Assembly (NCBI GenBank): GCA_947495915.1
Contig: CANMAW010000001.1
Location: 248,001-312,000, forward strand
Origin: Maribacter algarum (ex Lu et al. 2025) (nom. illeg.)
Lineage (GTDB): Bacteria > Bacteroidota > Bacteroidia > Flavobacteriales > Flavobacteriaceae
DNA: 64,000 nucleotides
Direction: 5' to 3'
The notes under the pieces were generated by a model. It ran no database searches. It saw nothing but the letters and a program-made list of their open reading frames with translations, and was not told where the DNA came from. The stretch's first letter is position 1. The number at the start of each line of letters is the position of its first letter. A program made the translations under genes and the position numbers. Positions 8,499 through 17,621 of the stretch are shown piece after piece.

Positions 8499-10031
8499 AT
8501 GACCAAGACTATTTTCACCTTAGTTGCGCTTAGTTTTATGTTAATTACAACATTGACAAATGCCCAATCGTTAACCGCTATCGTCGTAGATTCAGCCTCT
8601 CAAGAGCCTATTCCTTATGTTACTGTTCAATTAAAAAACAACGGTGTAATCACCAATGAAGAAGGTCGTTTTACATTTCAATTAGATGACACAATACAAC
8701 CTACCGATTCTCTTTTTATTTCATGTATTGGGTATGCGTCAATAGCAAAACCGTTAAACGCTTTTAAAGAGAATAAAATAGCTTTAGCATCAAAAGCGAT
8801 CGATTTGAACCCGGTAATTGTTACCAATAAAAATTATACGCCTGAAGAAATAATAAATTTTGTAGAAGATAGCATTTCAAAAAACTATCATTTAGGTCTT
8901 TCAAAAAAAAGGGTTTTTCTAAGGGAAACTTATCGAAATAACGTTTTAAAAACCGATTATAAACTAAAAAAATCTACCATCAAAGAATTTAACAAGGCCT
9001 TTATAGACAATCTCATTGCTCAGGTACCAATGAGCAGCATTGTTTATAATGAAGCACTAGGTGATTTATATGGTGGTTTTGATGGTGACGAACAAAAACT
9101 TGATCTCATAAAAGCATCAGAATTATATGATAAAAATTTAGAGCTTGATTTCGAGGTTTTAGAAGATAAATTCAATACTATAGTAAAAGAGAATGTAAAG
9201 ACAGACTCTTATTTCAAAATCAAATCAGGACTCTTTGGTACTAAAGTTGAAAGCGGAGAACTCTTTGAGTCTGAAATTGATTCTACCGATGTTGCCGCAT
9301 TGAACAAACAATTAGAAGAGGAGAAAAAAAACAAGGAAGACCGAGAAAAAAACTTTGCTAGATACAAGAGGCAAACCATGGCCAACCTGTTTAAAAACCT
9401 TCCTATTTTTGAAGATACTGACTATAATGTTATTTTCAAGCCTAACCGCTACGAATTACGGTTAGATGATTTTACCTATTTAGGTGATGTTGCAGTTTAC
9501 GTAATCAGCTTTACCCCAAAACGTTCTGAAGATTACAAAGGTAAATTATATATAAATTCTGATGATTTTGCACTAATACGTATGGATTTTGAAAACGTTA
9601 AATCACTTCGAGATTTTAGTCTTCTTGGAATTTCTATAAATGAATATTTAGCTAAAGGCAGTATTTTTTTTACCAAGGGTGATGATCAAAAATATCATTT
9701 GAGCTATTATGATATCGAAAAAGGAAATCGCGTAGGATTTAAACGCCCTCTTAAAATTATTGAACTTAATAAAGTAGTTAAAGGTAAAAACAAACAGAAT
9801 GAAGTATCATTAAAAATAGATGCTGCATTTGGTGATCGCAATCGTTACGAATTGGTTGTTTTTGATGAAACTCCCGTAAACACTTCTACATATAACGACT
9901 TTAAAGAAAACAATACAGTCTTACCCACCTATATGCCTAATTACGACCCAGAATTTTGGAATGGCTATAACATTATTGAACCCAATAAAGCCATCAAAGC
10001 CTTTACTTCTATCGGTGAGATTACTGAATAA
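8499..10031 (+). CDS. CarboxypepD_reg-like domain protein, exported
   Basis: This 510-residue protein has a signal peptide ending in TNAQ, followed by a carboxypeptidase-regulatory-like beta-sandwich (about residues 22-105, with DSASQEPIPYVTVQLKNNGVITNEEGRF). A long, mostly beta region with a charged helix (LNKQLEEEKKNKEDREKN) follows. It lacks the TonB plug and barrel, so it is not a receptor. An in-frame GTG at 8442 would extend it, but that adds a non-signal-like leader. The ATG at 8499 begins a proper signal peptide. A candidate ECF promoter lies 120 bp upstream, linking it to the sigma gene that follows. Exact function is unknown. Confidence 0.8.
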   Translation: MTKTIFTLVALSFMLITTLTNAQSLTAIVVDSASQEPIPYVTVQLKNNGVITNEEGRFTFQLDDTIQPTDSLFISCIGYASIAKPLNAFKENKIALASKAIDLNPVIVTNKNYTPEEIINFVEDSISKNYHLGLSKKRVFLRETYRNNVLKTDYKLKKSTIKEFNKAFIDNLIAQVPMSSIVYNEALGDLYGGFDGDEQKLDLIKASELYDKNLELDFEVLEDKFNTIVKENVKTDSYFKIKSGLFGTKVESGELFESEIDSTDVAALNKQLEEEKKNKEDREKNFARYKRQTMANLFKNLPIFEDTDYNVIFKPNRYELRLDDFTYLGDVAVYVISFTPKRSEDYKGKLYINSDDFALIRMDFENVKSLRDFSLLGISINEYLAKGSIFFTKGDDQKYHLSYYDIEKGNRVGFKRPLKIIELNKVVKGKNKQNEVSLKIDAAFGDRNRYELVVFDETPVNTSTYNDFKENNTVLPTYMPNYDPEFWNGYNIIEPNKAIKAFTSIGEITE

Positions 10032-10052
10032 GCATTAGCACTAATATTATAT

Positions 10053-10088
10053 AAAAAACGCGTTAAAATTAATTTGATGCGTTTTTTT
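10053..10088 (+). terminator. Rho-independent terminator
   Basis: AAAAAACGC at 10053-10061 pairs with GCGTTTTTT at 10079-10087, followed by another T. It ends the gene at 8499-10031 and separates it from the ECF sigma gene. Confidence 0.75.
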
Positions 10089-10097
10089 ACGCCTTGT

Positions 10098-10124
10098 TGT
10101 AACCTTTTGTAAATTCCTGACTAT
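10098..10124 (+). promoter_or_regulatory. Candidate autoregulatory ECF promoter
   Basis: TGTAAC at 10098-10103 is followed after 17 bases by CTAT (10121-10124), with GAC at 10119-10121 as an alternative -10 core. The -35-like box is identical to those at 8351 and 13051; the -10 match is poorer. ECF genes are often autoregulated, and this is the only such box before the sigma gene. Confidence 0.45.
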
Positions 10125-10156
10125 ATATTATTGAAGACTAGCAAAAGAATTATTTT

Positions 10157-10681
10157 TTGGAAAAATTATCCGACGAAATTTTAATGATAAAAGTGGCAAA
10201 TGGAAATTTAGACTTGCTCAAAATTCTATTTGACAGGCATCATAAATACGTGTTTAATTTTTTATATAAAATGTGTAATGATCAAATGCTAAGTGAAGAT
10301 TTAACCCAAGAAGTATTTTATAAATTAATGAAATATAGAACTTCTTACAACAATGGAAAATTTGTCTCATGGTTATTTACTATTGCTCGAAATACTTTAA
10401 AAGCACATTTTAGAAAAACAGCAACGACTTATGAAAATTTAGATACCATCGCTTATAAACTTGAAGATGAAACTGCGCATAAAAAAGATTATTCCGATTT
10501 ACACCAAGCCATTAATGCGCTTTCCGCTTCTGATCGAGAACTGGTCATCTTAAATCGTTTTCATGATATCAAATATGAAGAATTAGCCGAAATCGTAGCG
10601 AGTACCCCAGGCGCAGTAAAAACAAAAATTAGTAGAGCACTAAACAAATTACGAACCATTTATTTTCAAAATTCAAATTAA
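10157..10681 (+). CDS. ECF-type RNA polymerase sigma factor
   Basis: The 174-residue protein has a sigma-70 region 2 (FNFLYKMCNDQMLSEDLTQEVFYKLMKYR, then SWLFTIARNTLKAHFRK) and region 4 (ASDRELVILNRFHDIKYEELAEIVASTPGAVKTKISRALNKLR), with no region 3. The start is TTG at 10157. An in-frame TAG at 10139 closes off anything longer, and the first ATG (10184) would remove the conserved N-terminal residues before region 2. Its stop overlaps the ATG of the anti-sigma gene by one base, so the pair is coupled. Confidence 0.95.
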   Translation: MEKLSDEILMIKVANGNLDLLKILFDRHHKYVFNFLYKMCNDQMLSEDLTQEVFYKLMKYRTSYNNGKFVSWLFTIARNTLKAHFRKTATTYENLDTIAYKLEDETAHKKDYSDLHQAINALSASDRELVILNRFHDIKYEELAEIVASTPGAVKTKISRALNKLRTIYFQNSN

Positions 10682-11478
10682 TGGAAAATAAACATATCAC
10701 AGAACTACTACCAGCATATATTGACAAAGCGTTGAGCAATGATCAAGAATTTCGCGTAGCGCAACATTTACGTGATTGTTCTTTATGCCAAGCTGCGTTA
10801 GCCGATTTACAAAAGCTAAATATTGCTTTTGATAATGAACCTTTGATAAGTCCAAGTGCACAACTACGAACGAATTTTTTTGAGCAAATAGAACTTGAAA
10901 AAGCAAACCGTTCAACAACGGTTCCTATAAATTCTTCAATCGAGAACAATAAAAATTATTGGATGAATACTGCTTTGAAAGTAGCCGCTAGTGTTACTTT
11001 ACTAGTTGGAGCTTATTTTTTCGGAAGACAACAAGCAAACCAAATATCGGATAACCAAATTGCAATATTGAATACCGAAAATGCGGCATTCAAACAAACC
11101 GCTATGTTGTCTTTAATGGAAAACAAATCAGCAAGCCGAAGAATTCAAGGTGTTCATTATATTCAAGAATTTGACCAACCTGATAAGGCTATTGTTTCCG
11201 CATTAGCAGATAGAATGCTCTTTGATGAAAACATCAATGTTCGCGCTGCAGCCGTTGAAGTCTTAGCGAATTTCACGAATTCTGAACAGGTAAAAAACAC
11301 CTTTATTGAAGCATTGAAGGTAGAGAAAGATCCTGGAATTCAAATCGCCATAATTCAAACTTTAGGCAAAATACAAGAGAAAAAAGCAGCTGAACCCATG
11401 CAAAAACTATTAGATCAAGAAGAGACACAACCTTTTGTAAAAGAACAAATAGAATCAGTATTAAACACAATTATATAG
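10681..11478 (+). CDS. Membrane anti-sigma factor: zinc finger plus HEAT repeats
   Basis: This 265-residue protein has three parts. A cytoplasmic ZAS-type zinc finger (HLRDCSLC, pattern HxxxCxxC at about residues 30-37) should hold the sigma factor. One transmembrane helix (about 97-113, VAASVTLLVGAYFFG) comes next. The outer part holds HEAT-type helical repeats (about 170-265, NVRAAAVEVLANF and GIQIAIIQTLGKI). HEAT repeats are protein-binding, so the outside part may sense an envelope partner; that is inference. It is encoded directly after and overlapping its sigma gene. Confidence 0.88.
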   Translation: MENKHITELLPAYIDKALSNDQEFRVAQHLRDCSLCQAALADLQKLNIAFDNEPLISPSAQLRTNFFEQIELEKANRSTTVPINSSIENNKNYWMNTALKVAASVTLLVGAYFFGRQQANQISDNQIAILNTENAAFKQTAMLSLMENKSASRRIQGVHYIQEFDQPDKAIVSALADRMLFDENINVRAAAVEVLANFTNSEQVKNTFIEALKVEKDPGIQIAIIQTLGKIQEKKAAEPMQKLLDQEETQPFVKEQIESVLNTII

Positions 11479-11498
11479 TCATCAAAAATCGAAAAATC

Positions 11499-12251
11499 AT
11501 GAAAAAATTACTCGTATTCTTATTTATAAGCACACTAGCTATAAACGCCCATGCACAATCAGATTACACCAAATCACTTGACGGCATTGAATGGGTCAAA
11601 ATTACATCACGGTCAGAAATTACAATAAAAACTCACGATAAAAATGAGATTCTAATCAAAGCCATAAATCTAGCACCTATACCTAGTAAAGCGAAAGGTC
11701 TAAAACTTGTTGGCGTTGGCGGAGAAGATAATACAGCTATTGGATTCAATGTTGTTCAAACCGGCAATGACTTGATTGTTGAAAGTGTAAGAAAATCAGG
11801 TGGCGCAGAAATTTACCTTCCCAAATCACAGAATGTTTCTGTCACTAATACTTGGGATGGTGACATCTTTGTTGAAGGATTCACAGGTGAAGTAGAAGCA
11901 AATGCCAAATTAAATGGAGGTCTCACACTTTCTAACGTCACCGGCCCGATAACAGCTTATGCCCTAAATGAAGACATTAAGGTTGTTTTTAATACGATAA
12001 ATCAAAACTCTCCCATCGTAATTCGAACCACCAATGGGGAAATAGATGTCACCCTACCTGAGAATACGAAGGCAGATTTAGAACTAAACTCTTGGAATGG
12101 TGATGCCTATACCAATTTCGATTTAAAAAGACCCGATAGAGATGGTTTGAGATCAATATCAGGTAAAAGTGTGAAGGGTGCCATTAATGGTGGTGGGGTT
12201 AGCATTCAACTGAAGTCTACCAACGGCAACATCTATCTTAGAAAGAAGTAA
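11499..12251 (+). CDS. Exported DUF4097-like beta-strand repeat protein (first copy)
   Basis: This 250-residue protein has a signal peptide ending in NAHAQ. The rest consists of short beta-strand repeats with alternating turns (NGGLTLSNVTGPI, TNGEIDVTLPENT, STNGNIYLRKK), as in DUF4097/DUF2807-type right-handed beta-solenoids. It is probably periplasmic or exposed. The gene lies 20 bp after the anti-sigma gene and 27 bp before a second member of the same type, so it is likely part of the sigma operon. Its molecular role is not known. Confidence 0.82.
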   Translation: MKKLLVFLFISTLAINAHAQSDYTKSLDGIEWVKITSRSEITIKTHDKNEILIKAINLAPIPSKAKGLKLVGVGGEDNTAIGFNVVQTGNDLIVESVRKSGGAEIYLPKSQNVSVTNTWDGDIFVEGFTGEVEANAKLNGGLTLSNVTGPITAYALNEDIKVVFNTINQNSPIVIRTTNGEIDVTLPENTKADLELNSWNGDAYTNFDLKRPDRDGLRSISGKSVKGAINGGGVSIQLKSTNGNIYLRKK

Positions 12252-12278
12252 TCATCAATCAATAACATCAGAATAGTC

Positions 12279-12995
12279 ATGAAAAACTTATTAATCACAT
12301 TGGTATTAGGCTTAATCAGTCTTTCCATAAACGCTCAAAAAATTATCGAAAAAAATCTCTCTTACAAAAATCAATTTATAAATGTTGAAGTAAAATTCGC
12401 AAATGAAATTGAAGTAAAAACATGGAATAAACCAACGGTGTATTTTAAAGCCGATATCACCTCAAAAGACGGTAAATTTTTAGAAAAGTACGAACTCTCA
12501 ATTGAAGAAAATACAAATACAATTGTTATTAATTCAAAGGCTGAACCCTACTTCGAAGCATATCACAATGATTGGAATGAAAGAAACCCCGACAAAAAAG
12601 AGCGATACTATTTTAACTCGAAAAACATGTACCAATTCAATTACGTTCTTTATGTGCCTAAGAACGCGAAGTTCAAAATCAGCAGCATTAATGGCGATTT
12701 AAAATCGGAAATAATCGAGGGTGAATTTGAGGCTGACCTCATCAACGGAAACATTGATATTGCTAATTATTCGGGGTACTTGAATCTCAACACGATTAAT
12801 GGAGAAATTGATCTGAGAATGATAAATGCTAAATTATCGGCTGAAACAATTCACGGCGAAATCTATGCCGACGAAAAACTAAAATTTACCTCAACAAATC
12901 GTAATGTCGGACAAAAAATAGCAGCTGTTTTAGGTTCAGGGTCTAATCGACTGCGTTTAAATACCATCAATGGAAATATGTACTTACGTCTTTAG
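12279..12995 (+). CDS. Exported DUF4097-like beta-strand repeat protein (second copy)
   Basis: This 238-residue protein has a signal peptide ending in INAQ and then beta-solenoid-like repeats (SSINGDLKSEIIEGEFEADL, NGNIDIANYSGYLNL, TINGEIDLRM, NTINGNMYLRL). The C-terminal NGN(M/I)YLR motif is shared with the preceding protein, suggesting tandem duplication followed by divergence. The N-terminal half differs and carries an insert rich in Asn, Tyr and charged residues. It is the last gene of the sigma operon before a new promoter. Confidence 0.82.
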   Translation: MKNLLITLVLGLISLSINAQKIIEKNLSYKNQFINVEVKFANEIEVKTWNKPTVYFKADITSKDGKFLEKYELSIEENTNTIVINSKAEPYFEAYHNDWNERNPDKKERYYFNSKNMYQFNYVLYVPKNAKFKISSINGDLKSEIIEGEFEADLINGNIDIANYSGYLNLNTINGEIDLRMINAKLSAETIHGEIYADEKLKFTSTNRNVGQKIAAVLGSGSNRLRLNTINGNMYLRL

Positions 12996-13050
12996 TAAGT
13001 GACAATCATTTTAGTATAAAAGTTAAAAATATCTTAAAATCAAAAATTTC

Positions 13051-13078
13051 TGTAACTACCTTGATTTATCAGAGTCTT
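13051..13078 (+). promoter_or_regulatory. Candidate ECF sigma promoter (TGTAAC-N17-GTCTT)
   Basis: TGTAAC at 13051-13056, 17 bases, then GTCTT at 13074-13078. It has the same boxes and spacing as at 8351-8378. The ATG of the DUF5916 gene is 29 bp downstream, a normal distance for a short leader. Confidence 0.55.
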
Positions 13079-13107
13079 TAAGTCACATCAATCATCAATC
13101 GAAAATC

Positions 13108-15759
13108 ATGAGAACCAACATCATTACTGTTTGCGTAATTCTATTTACGCAAACAGTATTATTTTCACAAGATTCTACCGATGTGGTAGCATTACGTACT
13201 TACACTACAAGTTTTTTAAATCAAACAACTGCTCCTGAAATAGATGGAAAACTCAATGACCCAGCCTGGAACATTGTACCATGGGAAGGTGATTTTATAG
13301 AACAAAGACCCGATGAAAACACCGCACCTGATCATCAAACAAAATTCAAAATAGTTTACGATCAAAAATTCTTATACGTGGGCATTCGCGCCTATGATGC
13401 CGAACCTGATAAAATTGAACTACGTTTATCAAGACGTGACGGATTTCAAGGTGATTGGGTAGGACTTTTTATTGATAGTTATCATGACAAGCGCTCAGCA
13501 TTTGGATTCATTACTACTGCTGCGGGTGTAAAAGCCGACCTTTTCGAATCAAATAATGGTAACAATGAAGATGAAAGCTGGAACCCTATCTGGTATACAA
13601 AATCAAACACCGACGCCGAAGGGTATACCGTTGAAATGAAAATACCCTTGAGTCAATTAAAATTCGGAAAATCAGGTGAACAAGTTTGGGGCCTGCAAGT
13701 GATGCGCAACTACTTTAGAGAACAAGAACGTTCGGTATGGCAACGCATTAAACAAGACACTCCGGGTTTTGTTAGCGAGTTCGGTTATCTCGACGGATTG
13801 ATGAACCTAGAGCCTCAGAAACAGTTAGAAATTCAGCCTTACACCGTAGCCAGAGTTGAAACCTATGAAGCCGAAGAAGGTAATCCGTTTCGTGATGGAA
13901 GTGATAGCAAATTTACCGGTGGTCTTGATGCCAAAATAGGTATTACCAATGATCTTACGCTTGATTTAACAGTAAATCCTGATTTCGGACAGGTTGAAGC
14001 AGACCCTTCTGCTATTGCTCTTGATGGTTTTCAGATTTTCTTTAGAGAACAACGCCCATTTTTTGTTGAAAACAAAAACATTTTTGATTATCGTGTCAGT
14101 AATTCTCAAGCAGGAAACACCTTTGGTTTTGACAATCTATTTTATTCAAGACGTATCGGACGCAGCCCTCAGGGCTATCCAGACATCGCAGCAAATGAGT
14201 TTGTAAATCAGCCAGAAAATACCCCTATTCTAGGCGCAGCAAAATTTAGTGGCAAAACTAAAAATGGTTGGTCGATAGGTGTTCTAGAAAGCATAACTGC
14301 TAAAAAATATGCCACCATTGATAATAATGGTATTCAAAGAAAAGAAGTGGTAGAACCACTTACCAATTATTTTGTTGGGCGAATACAGAAAGATTTTAAT
14401 GAACAAAAAACCTTTGTTGGTGGAATATTTACCACTACAAGCCGTGACAATCTTACACCTGAACTAAACTTTTTACATCATACAGCATTTACCGGCGGTA
14501 TTGATTTTAAACACCAATGGCAAGATCGCGATTGGTACCTCGGCGGAAACTTTGTATTTAGTCGCGTTAATGGAAGTACCGAGGCTATTGCTAATACACA
14601 ACAAAGTATAACGCATTTATTTCAAAGAGTTGGTGCAACCCATGTTGGCCTCGATGAAAATAGAACTTCACTTACAGGAACTGGAGGTAACCTTCAGCTT
14701 GGTAAAGTTGGAAATGGTAACTGGAAATTTGAATCAGGTGCCACCTGGCGTTCCCCAGAATTAGAATTAAATGACATCGGATTTCAAAGACAGGCTGACG
14801 ACATACGACACTACACATGGGTTGGATATCAAACCCTTAAACCGACAGAAACTTTTAGGCAAGTAGGCATCAATTACAACCATTGGAGCGTATGGGATTT
14901 TGCCGGCAACCATAACAACCTTCAATTTAATACCAACAGCTGGCAAAACTGGGCAAACAACTGGTTTACTAACATTGGCTTTAATTATTTTACCAATCAA
15001 TATTCAAATTTTGCGCTACGAGGTGGCCCCAGACTTAAGCAATCATCTGGCGTTTCTTTTTTCAATGGGTATAATACCGATCGTAGAAAAAAAGTTCGTT
15101 TTAACATTTTTCATAGAGGAAGAAAAGCACTTGATAATTCATATAGTTCTTATAATATTGATTTCGGAGTTACCTACCAGCCATTTAATGCGTTGAGTAT
15201 TTCAGCAAACCCTGAGTACGGCTATAACAAAGACCACTTGCAATTCATTGATAATATTGAAGCAAACGGCAATACCACCTATTTAAACGGTACTGTTGAT
15301 CAACGTACCTTTAGTATGTCATTACGTTTGAATTATACTATAAATCCGAATTTGACGGTTCAATATTGGGGGCAACCTTTCATATCAAGAGGGCGATATT
15401 CGAACTTTAAACAGGTTATAAATCCGCTAGCAGAGACCTTCGAAAATCGTGTGTCAACCTATAACAACAATCAACTTACCTTGGTTGATGAAGTATATGC
15501 TGTTGATCAAAACCAAGACGGAAATGTTGATTTCACCTTTGACAATCCTGATTTTTCATTTGTACAGTTTCGCTCTAATTTGGTTGTACGATGGGAATAT
15601 ATACCGGGCTCAGAAGTGTTTTTGGTTTGGTCTCAAGATATTGCGCAATCGGGTAATCCTCAAAACCAATTATTTAATGATTTAAATGACAACATATTCA
15701 ACGACGAAAAACCTCAAAATATATTTTTAATTAAGGCAACGTACCGCTTTGTTCTATAA
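13108..15759 (+). CDS. DUF5916 outer-membrane protein with CBM9-like N-terminus
   Basis: The 883-residue protein starts with a signal peptide ending in LFSQ. A carbohydrate-binding family-9-like domain follows (about 35-225, APEIDGKLNDPAWN ... LYVGIRAYD ... EMKIPLSQLKF). The rest is a long beta-rich DUF5916 region predicted to form an outer-membrane barrel, ending in the aromatic signature YRFVL typical of BAM substrates. Its ligand is unknown; the CBM9 fold suggests glycans or polyphenols, but this is not shown. A candidate ECF promoter precedes it, and a perfect 14-bp hairpin spans its signal-peptide codons. Confidence 0.88.
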   Translation: MRTNIITVCVILFTQTVLFSQDSTDVVALRTYTTSFLNQTTAPEIDGKLNDPAWNIVPWEGDFIEQRPDENTAPDHQTKFKIVYDQKFLYVGIRAYDAEPDKIELRLSRRDGFQGDWVGLFIDSYHDKRSAFGFITTAAGVKADLFESNNGNNEDESWNPIWYTKSNTDAEGYTVEMKIPLSQLKFGKSGEQVWGLQVMRNYFREQERSVWQRIKQDTPGFVSEFGYLDGLMNLEPQKQLEIQPYTVARVETYEAEEGNPFRDGSDSKFTGGLDAKIGITNDLTLDLTVNPDFGQVEADPSAIALDGFQIFFREQRPFFVENKNIFDYRVSNSQAGNTFGFDNLFYSRRIGRSPQGYPDIAANEFVNQPENTPILGAAKFSGKTKNGWSIGVLESITAKKYATIDNNGIQRKEVVEPLTNYFVGRIQKDFNEQKTFVGGIFTTTSRDNLTPELNFLHHTAFTGGIDFKHQWQDRDWYLGGNFVFSRVNGSTEAIANTQQSITHLFQRVGATHVGLDENRTSLTGTGGNLQLGKVGNGNWKFESGATWRSPELELNDIGFQRQADDIRHYTWVGYQTLKPTETFRQVGINYNHWSVWDFAGNHNNLQFNTNSWQNWANNWFTNIGFNYFTNQYSNFALRGGPRLKQSSGVSFFNGYNTDRRKKVRFNIFHRGRKALDNSYSSYNIDFGVTYQPFNALSISANPEYGYNKDHLQFIDNIEANGNTTYLNGTVDQRTFSMSLRLNYTINPNLTVQYWGQPFISRGRYSNFKQVINPLAETFENRVSTYNNNQLTLVDEVYAVDQNQDGNVDFTFDNPDFSFVQFRSNLVVRWEYIPGSEVFLVWSQDIAQSGNPQNQLFNDLNDNIFNDEKPQNIFLIKATYRFVL
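13125..13158 (+). other. Perfect 14-bp inverted repeat inside the DUF5916 signal-peptide codons
   Basis: TACTGTTTGCGTAA (13125-13138) and its exact complement (13145-13158) flank the loop TTCTAT. In mRNA this would be a stable hairpin from about 18 nt after the ATG. There is no T tract, so it is not a standard terminator. A role in translation or RNA stability is inferred. Confidence 0.5.
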
Positions 15760-15770
15760 CTATAGGAAAT

Positions 15771-17069
15771 TTAATTTCGCTGTGCTGCCATCCATTCCAT
15801 AAGGTTTACCGGATTTCCATTCCATAAAACGGATTCATTATCGAAACCAAAATTGGCATGATTTGAATGAGAGTAAATCCACGAGAAGTGACCATTATAA
15901 CGAAAATCAGCTCCGCCAAACATACCTGACAAATCAATCACGTTCTCATAAAATGAAAAATGCACGTTTGATGCATTTGCTGCAATTAATCTTTTGTATA
16001 GTGGTACAACCGTTTCATCAGGCATGGTTACTGTATCATCTTTAGCATGCAAGAACCAAATAGGAACTTCTTTGATTCTTTCAATTTGAATTTCGGTAAC
16101 AAATTGCGCTTGAAATGCAAGAGCGCTGATATATGCAGCAGCAAAGTAATCGGGGTTCTCAATTATCAGCTTCAAACTCATGTAGCCTCCATTAGAACAG
16201 CCTCCTATGTAAATTCTATTTATATCAATTGCAGGATTTTCTTTAACATAGTTTCGAATAAGAGCCATCAGTGTTTCATTGTAAATGTCATTCACCTCGC
16301 CCCTGGTATATTCACCATTGGCACTCTGCATCCAAAATGTAGGACTTTGAGGCACTAACACGTGAGCCCCACCAAAAATAGCTTGAATTTCTTTCGAAGC
16401 ATAATTAGTCGCTTTATTAGCAATTAATGGAATACTAGTATCTGTACCACCTTCTCCTCCGCCATGCAGCCATATAATTAAAGGTGATTTCGAGCTTCTA
16501 TTTGACGGTTTGAAATTAGCATAGGTCAACGTTATGTCGCCCTGACTAAAAACCCCATTTAAATCAAAGGCATCTACTTGCGGCATCACACGCTTCTTTT
16601 CTGTATTCCAAACTGTTTTAGAAGGAGTATGTTCGATTGCCAGTTTATATGCTACCCATTGATTTCTTCCTTGACCATCTTTAATGACATGTTTCATTGG
16701 TGAAGTTAAAGGGTCTGTTGGGCTAACCGACAAAACTAACGTCCTAAATTCTCCATCCACTTTTATTACTCCATTTTCGTTCGAACGATAGCTATGCACC
16801 ACTTCACGATTACCACTAGCCTCTTGCGGAGACATTTGAACTCCGGCAACTTCACGAGTTGTCGATACCTCAAAATCATTTGTTTTTGCCTCCACCATTG
16901 CCTCATTTAAAGGTATAACCACTTTATTTGCACCAGGGCCCCAATCAAATGCTTCTACAACTAGGGTATAAAAAGAATCAAAAGTACTTTTTTGAGAATA
17001 CGTTAAATTGAAGTTTGCAAGTACAAACAAAATAAAAAAAAGAGGGTAATATTTTGATGTATTTTTCAT
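15771..17069 (-). CDS. Secreted alpha/beta hydrolase, prolyl-oligopeptidase/esterase type
   Basis: The 432-residue protein has a signal peptide (cleavage near TYSQ, about residue 26), an N-terminal beta domain and an alpha/beta-hydrolase domain. Visible catalytic features are the oxyanion motif LIIWLHGGGEGG, the nucleophile elbow GGCSNGGY (Ser at the centre), the acid in HAKDDTV, and a C-terminal His in GHFSW or SHSNHANF. This pattern is seen in feruloyl-esterase-like and PHB-depolymerase-like peptidase S9 relatives. The substrate cannot be told from sequence. It is convergent with the DUF5916 gene, 11 bp apart. Confidence 0.85.
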   Translation of the reverse strand: MKNTSKYYPLFFILFVLANFNLTYSQKSTFDSFYTLVVEAFDWGPGANKVVIPLNEAMVEAKTNDFEVSTTREVAGVQMSPQEASGNREVVHSYRSNENGVIKVDGEFRTLVLSVSPTDPLTSPMKHVIKDGQGRNQWVAYKLAIEHTPSKTVWNTEKKRVMPQVDAFDLNGVFSQGDITLTYANFKPSNRSSKSPLIIWLHGGGEGGTDTSIPLIANKATNYASKEIQAIFGGAHVLVPQSPTFWMQSANGEYTRGEVNDIYNETLMALIRNYVKENPAIDINRIYIGGCSNGGYMSLKLIIENPDYFAAAYISALAFQAQFVTEIQIERIKEVPIWFLHAKDDTVTMPDETVVPLYKRLIAANASNVHFSFYENVIDLSGMFGGADFRYNGHFSWIYSHSNHANFGFDNESVLWNGNPVNLMEWMAAQRN

Positions 17070-17174
17070 GGTAAGCTTTTAAGAAATCTACACTGATGTA
17101 AGTTATAAAACAAACCTTAAAATCATTCAGCACTCAGATTCAAAAATCAAATTTGAAAAGCAGTGTAATTTCGC

Positions 17175-17561
17175 CTATATAAAACCCTCAATAAAATTCC
17201 AGAGTAACAAGGCCCATCCAATTACTAGAAGTAGTCCTCCCAATGGAGTTATAGGTCCTAAGACTCGAAGTTTTTTACCTTTTGATGAGCTAAAGGTTAA
17301 TCCATAAATACTAAATGAAAAAAGAAACGTTCCAACGATAAAACAGTAGATCATATAGCTCTCAAGTACCGATATCAAATTCAAGTTGAACCCAAGAATA
17401 ATCAATACAATGGCATGATACATTTGATATTTCACACCCGTTTCAAAACTTTTAAGTTGATCTTCTGAAAAAGTTTTTTTTAAGGCGTGGGCGCCAAAAG
17501 CTCCAAAAATTACAGCTAACAATCCGAAAAGTGCGCCGAAACTTTGCGCTACAATAACCAT
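17175..17561 (-). CDS. DUF423 family small membrane protein
   Basis: This 128-residue protein has four predicted transmembrane helices. The N-terminal signature GALFGLLAVIFGAFGAHALKK and the segment FETGVKYQMYHAIVLI are typical of DUF423 (E. coli YgdD type). Members are inner-membrane proteins of unknown role. It lies 60 bp downstream of the HExxH gene on the same strand. Confidence 0.9.
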   Translation of the reverse strand: MVIVAQSFGALFGLLAVIFGAFGAHALKKTFSEDQLKSFETGVKYQMYHAIVLIILGFNLNLISVLESYMIYCFIVGTFLFSFSIYGLTFSSSKGKKLRVLGPITPLGGLLLVIGWALLLWNFIEGFI

Positions 17562-17621
17562 AGTTAAATTTTTATGTCGAAGATAACGATAACCTTTCTT
17601 TTTAAGGCGTTTGCCTAAACC

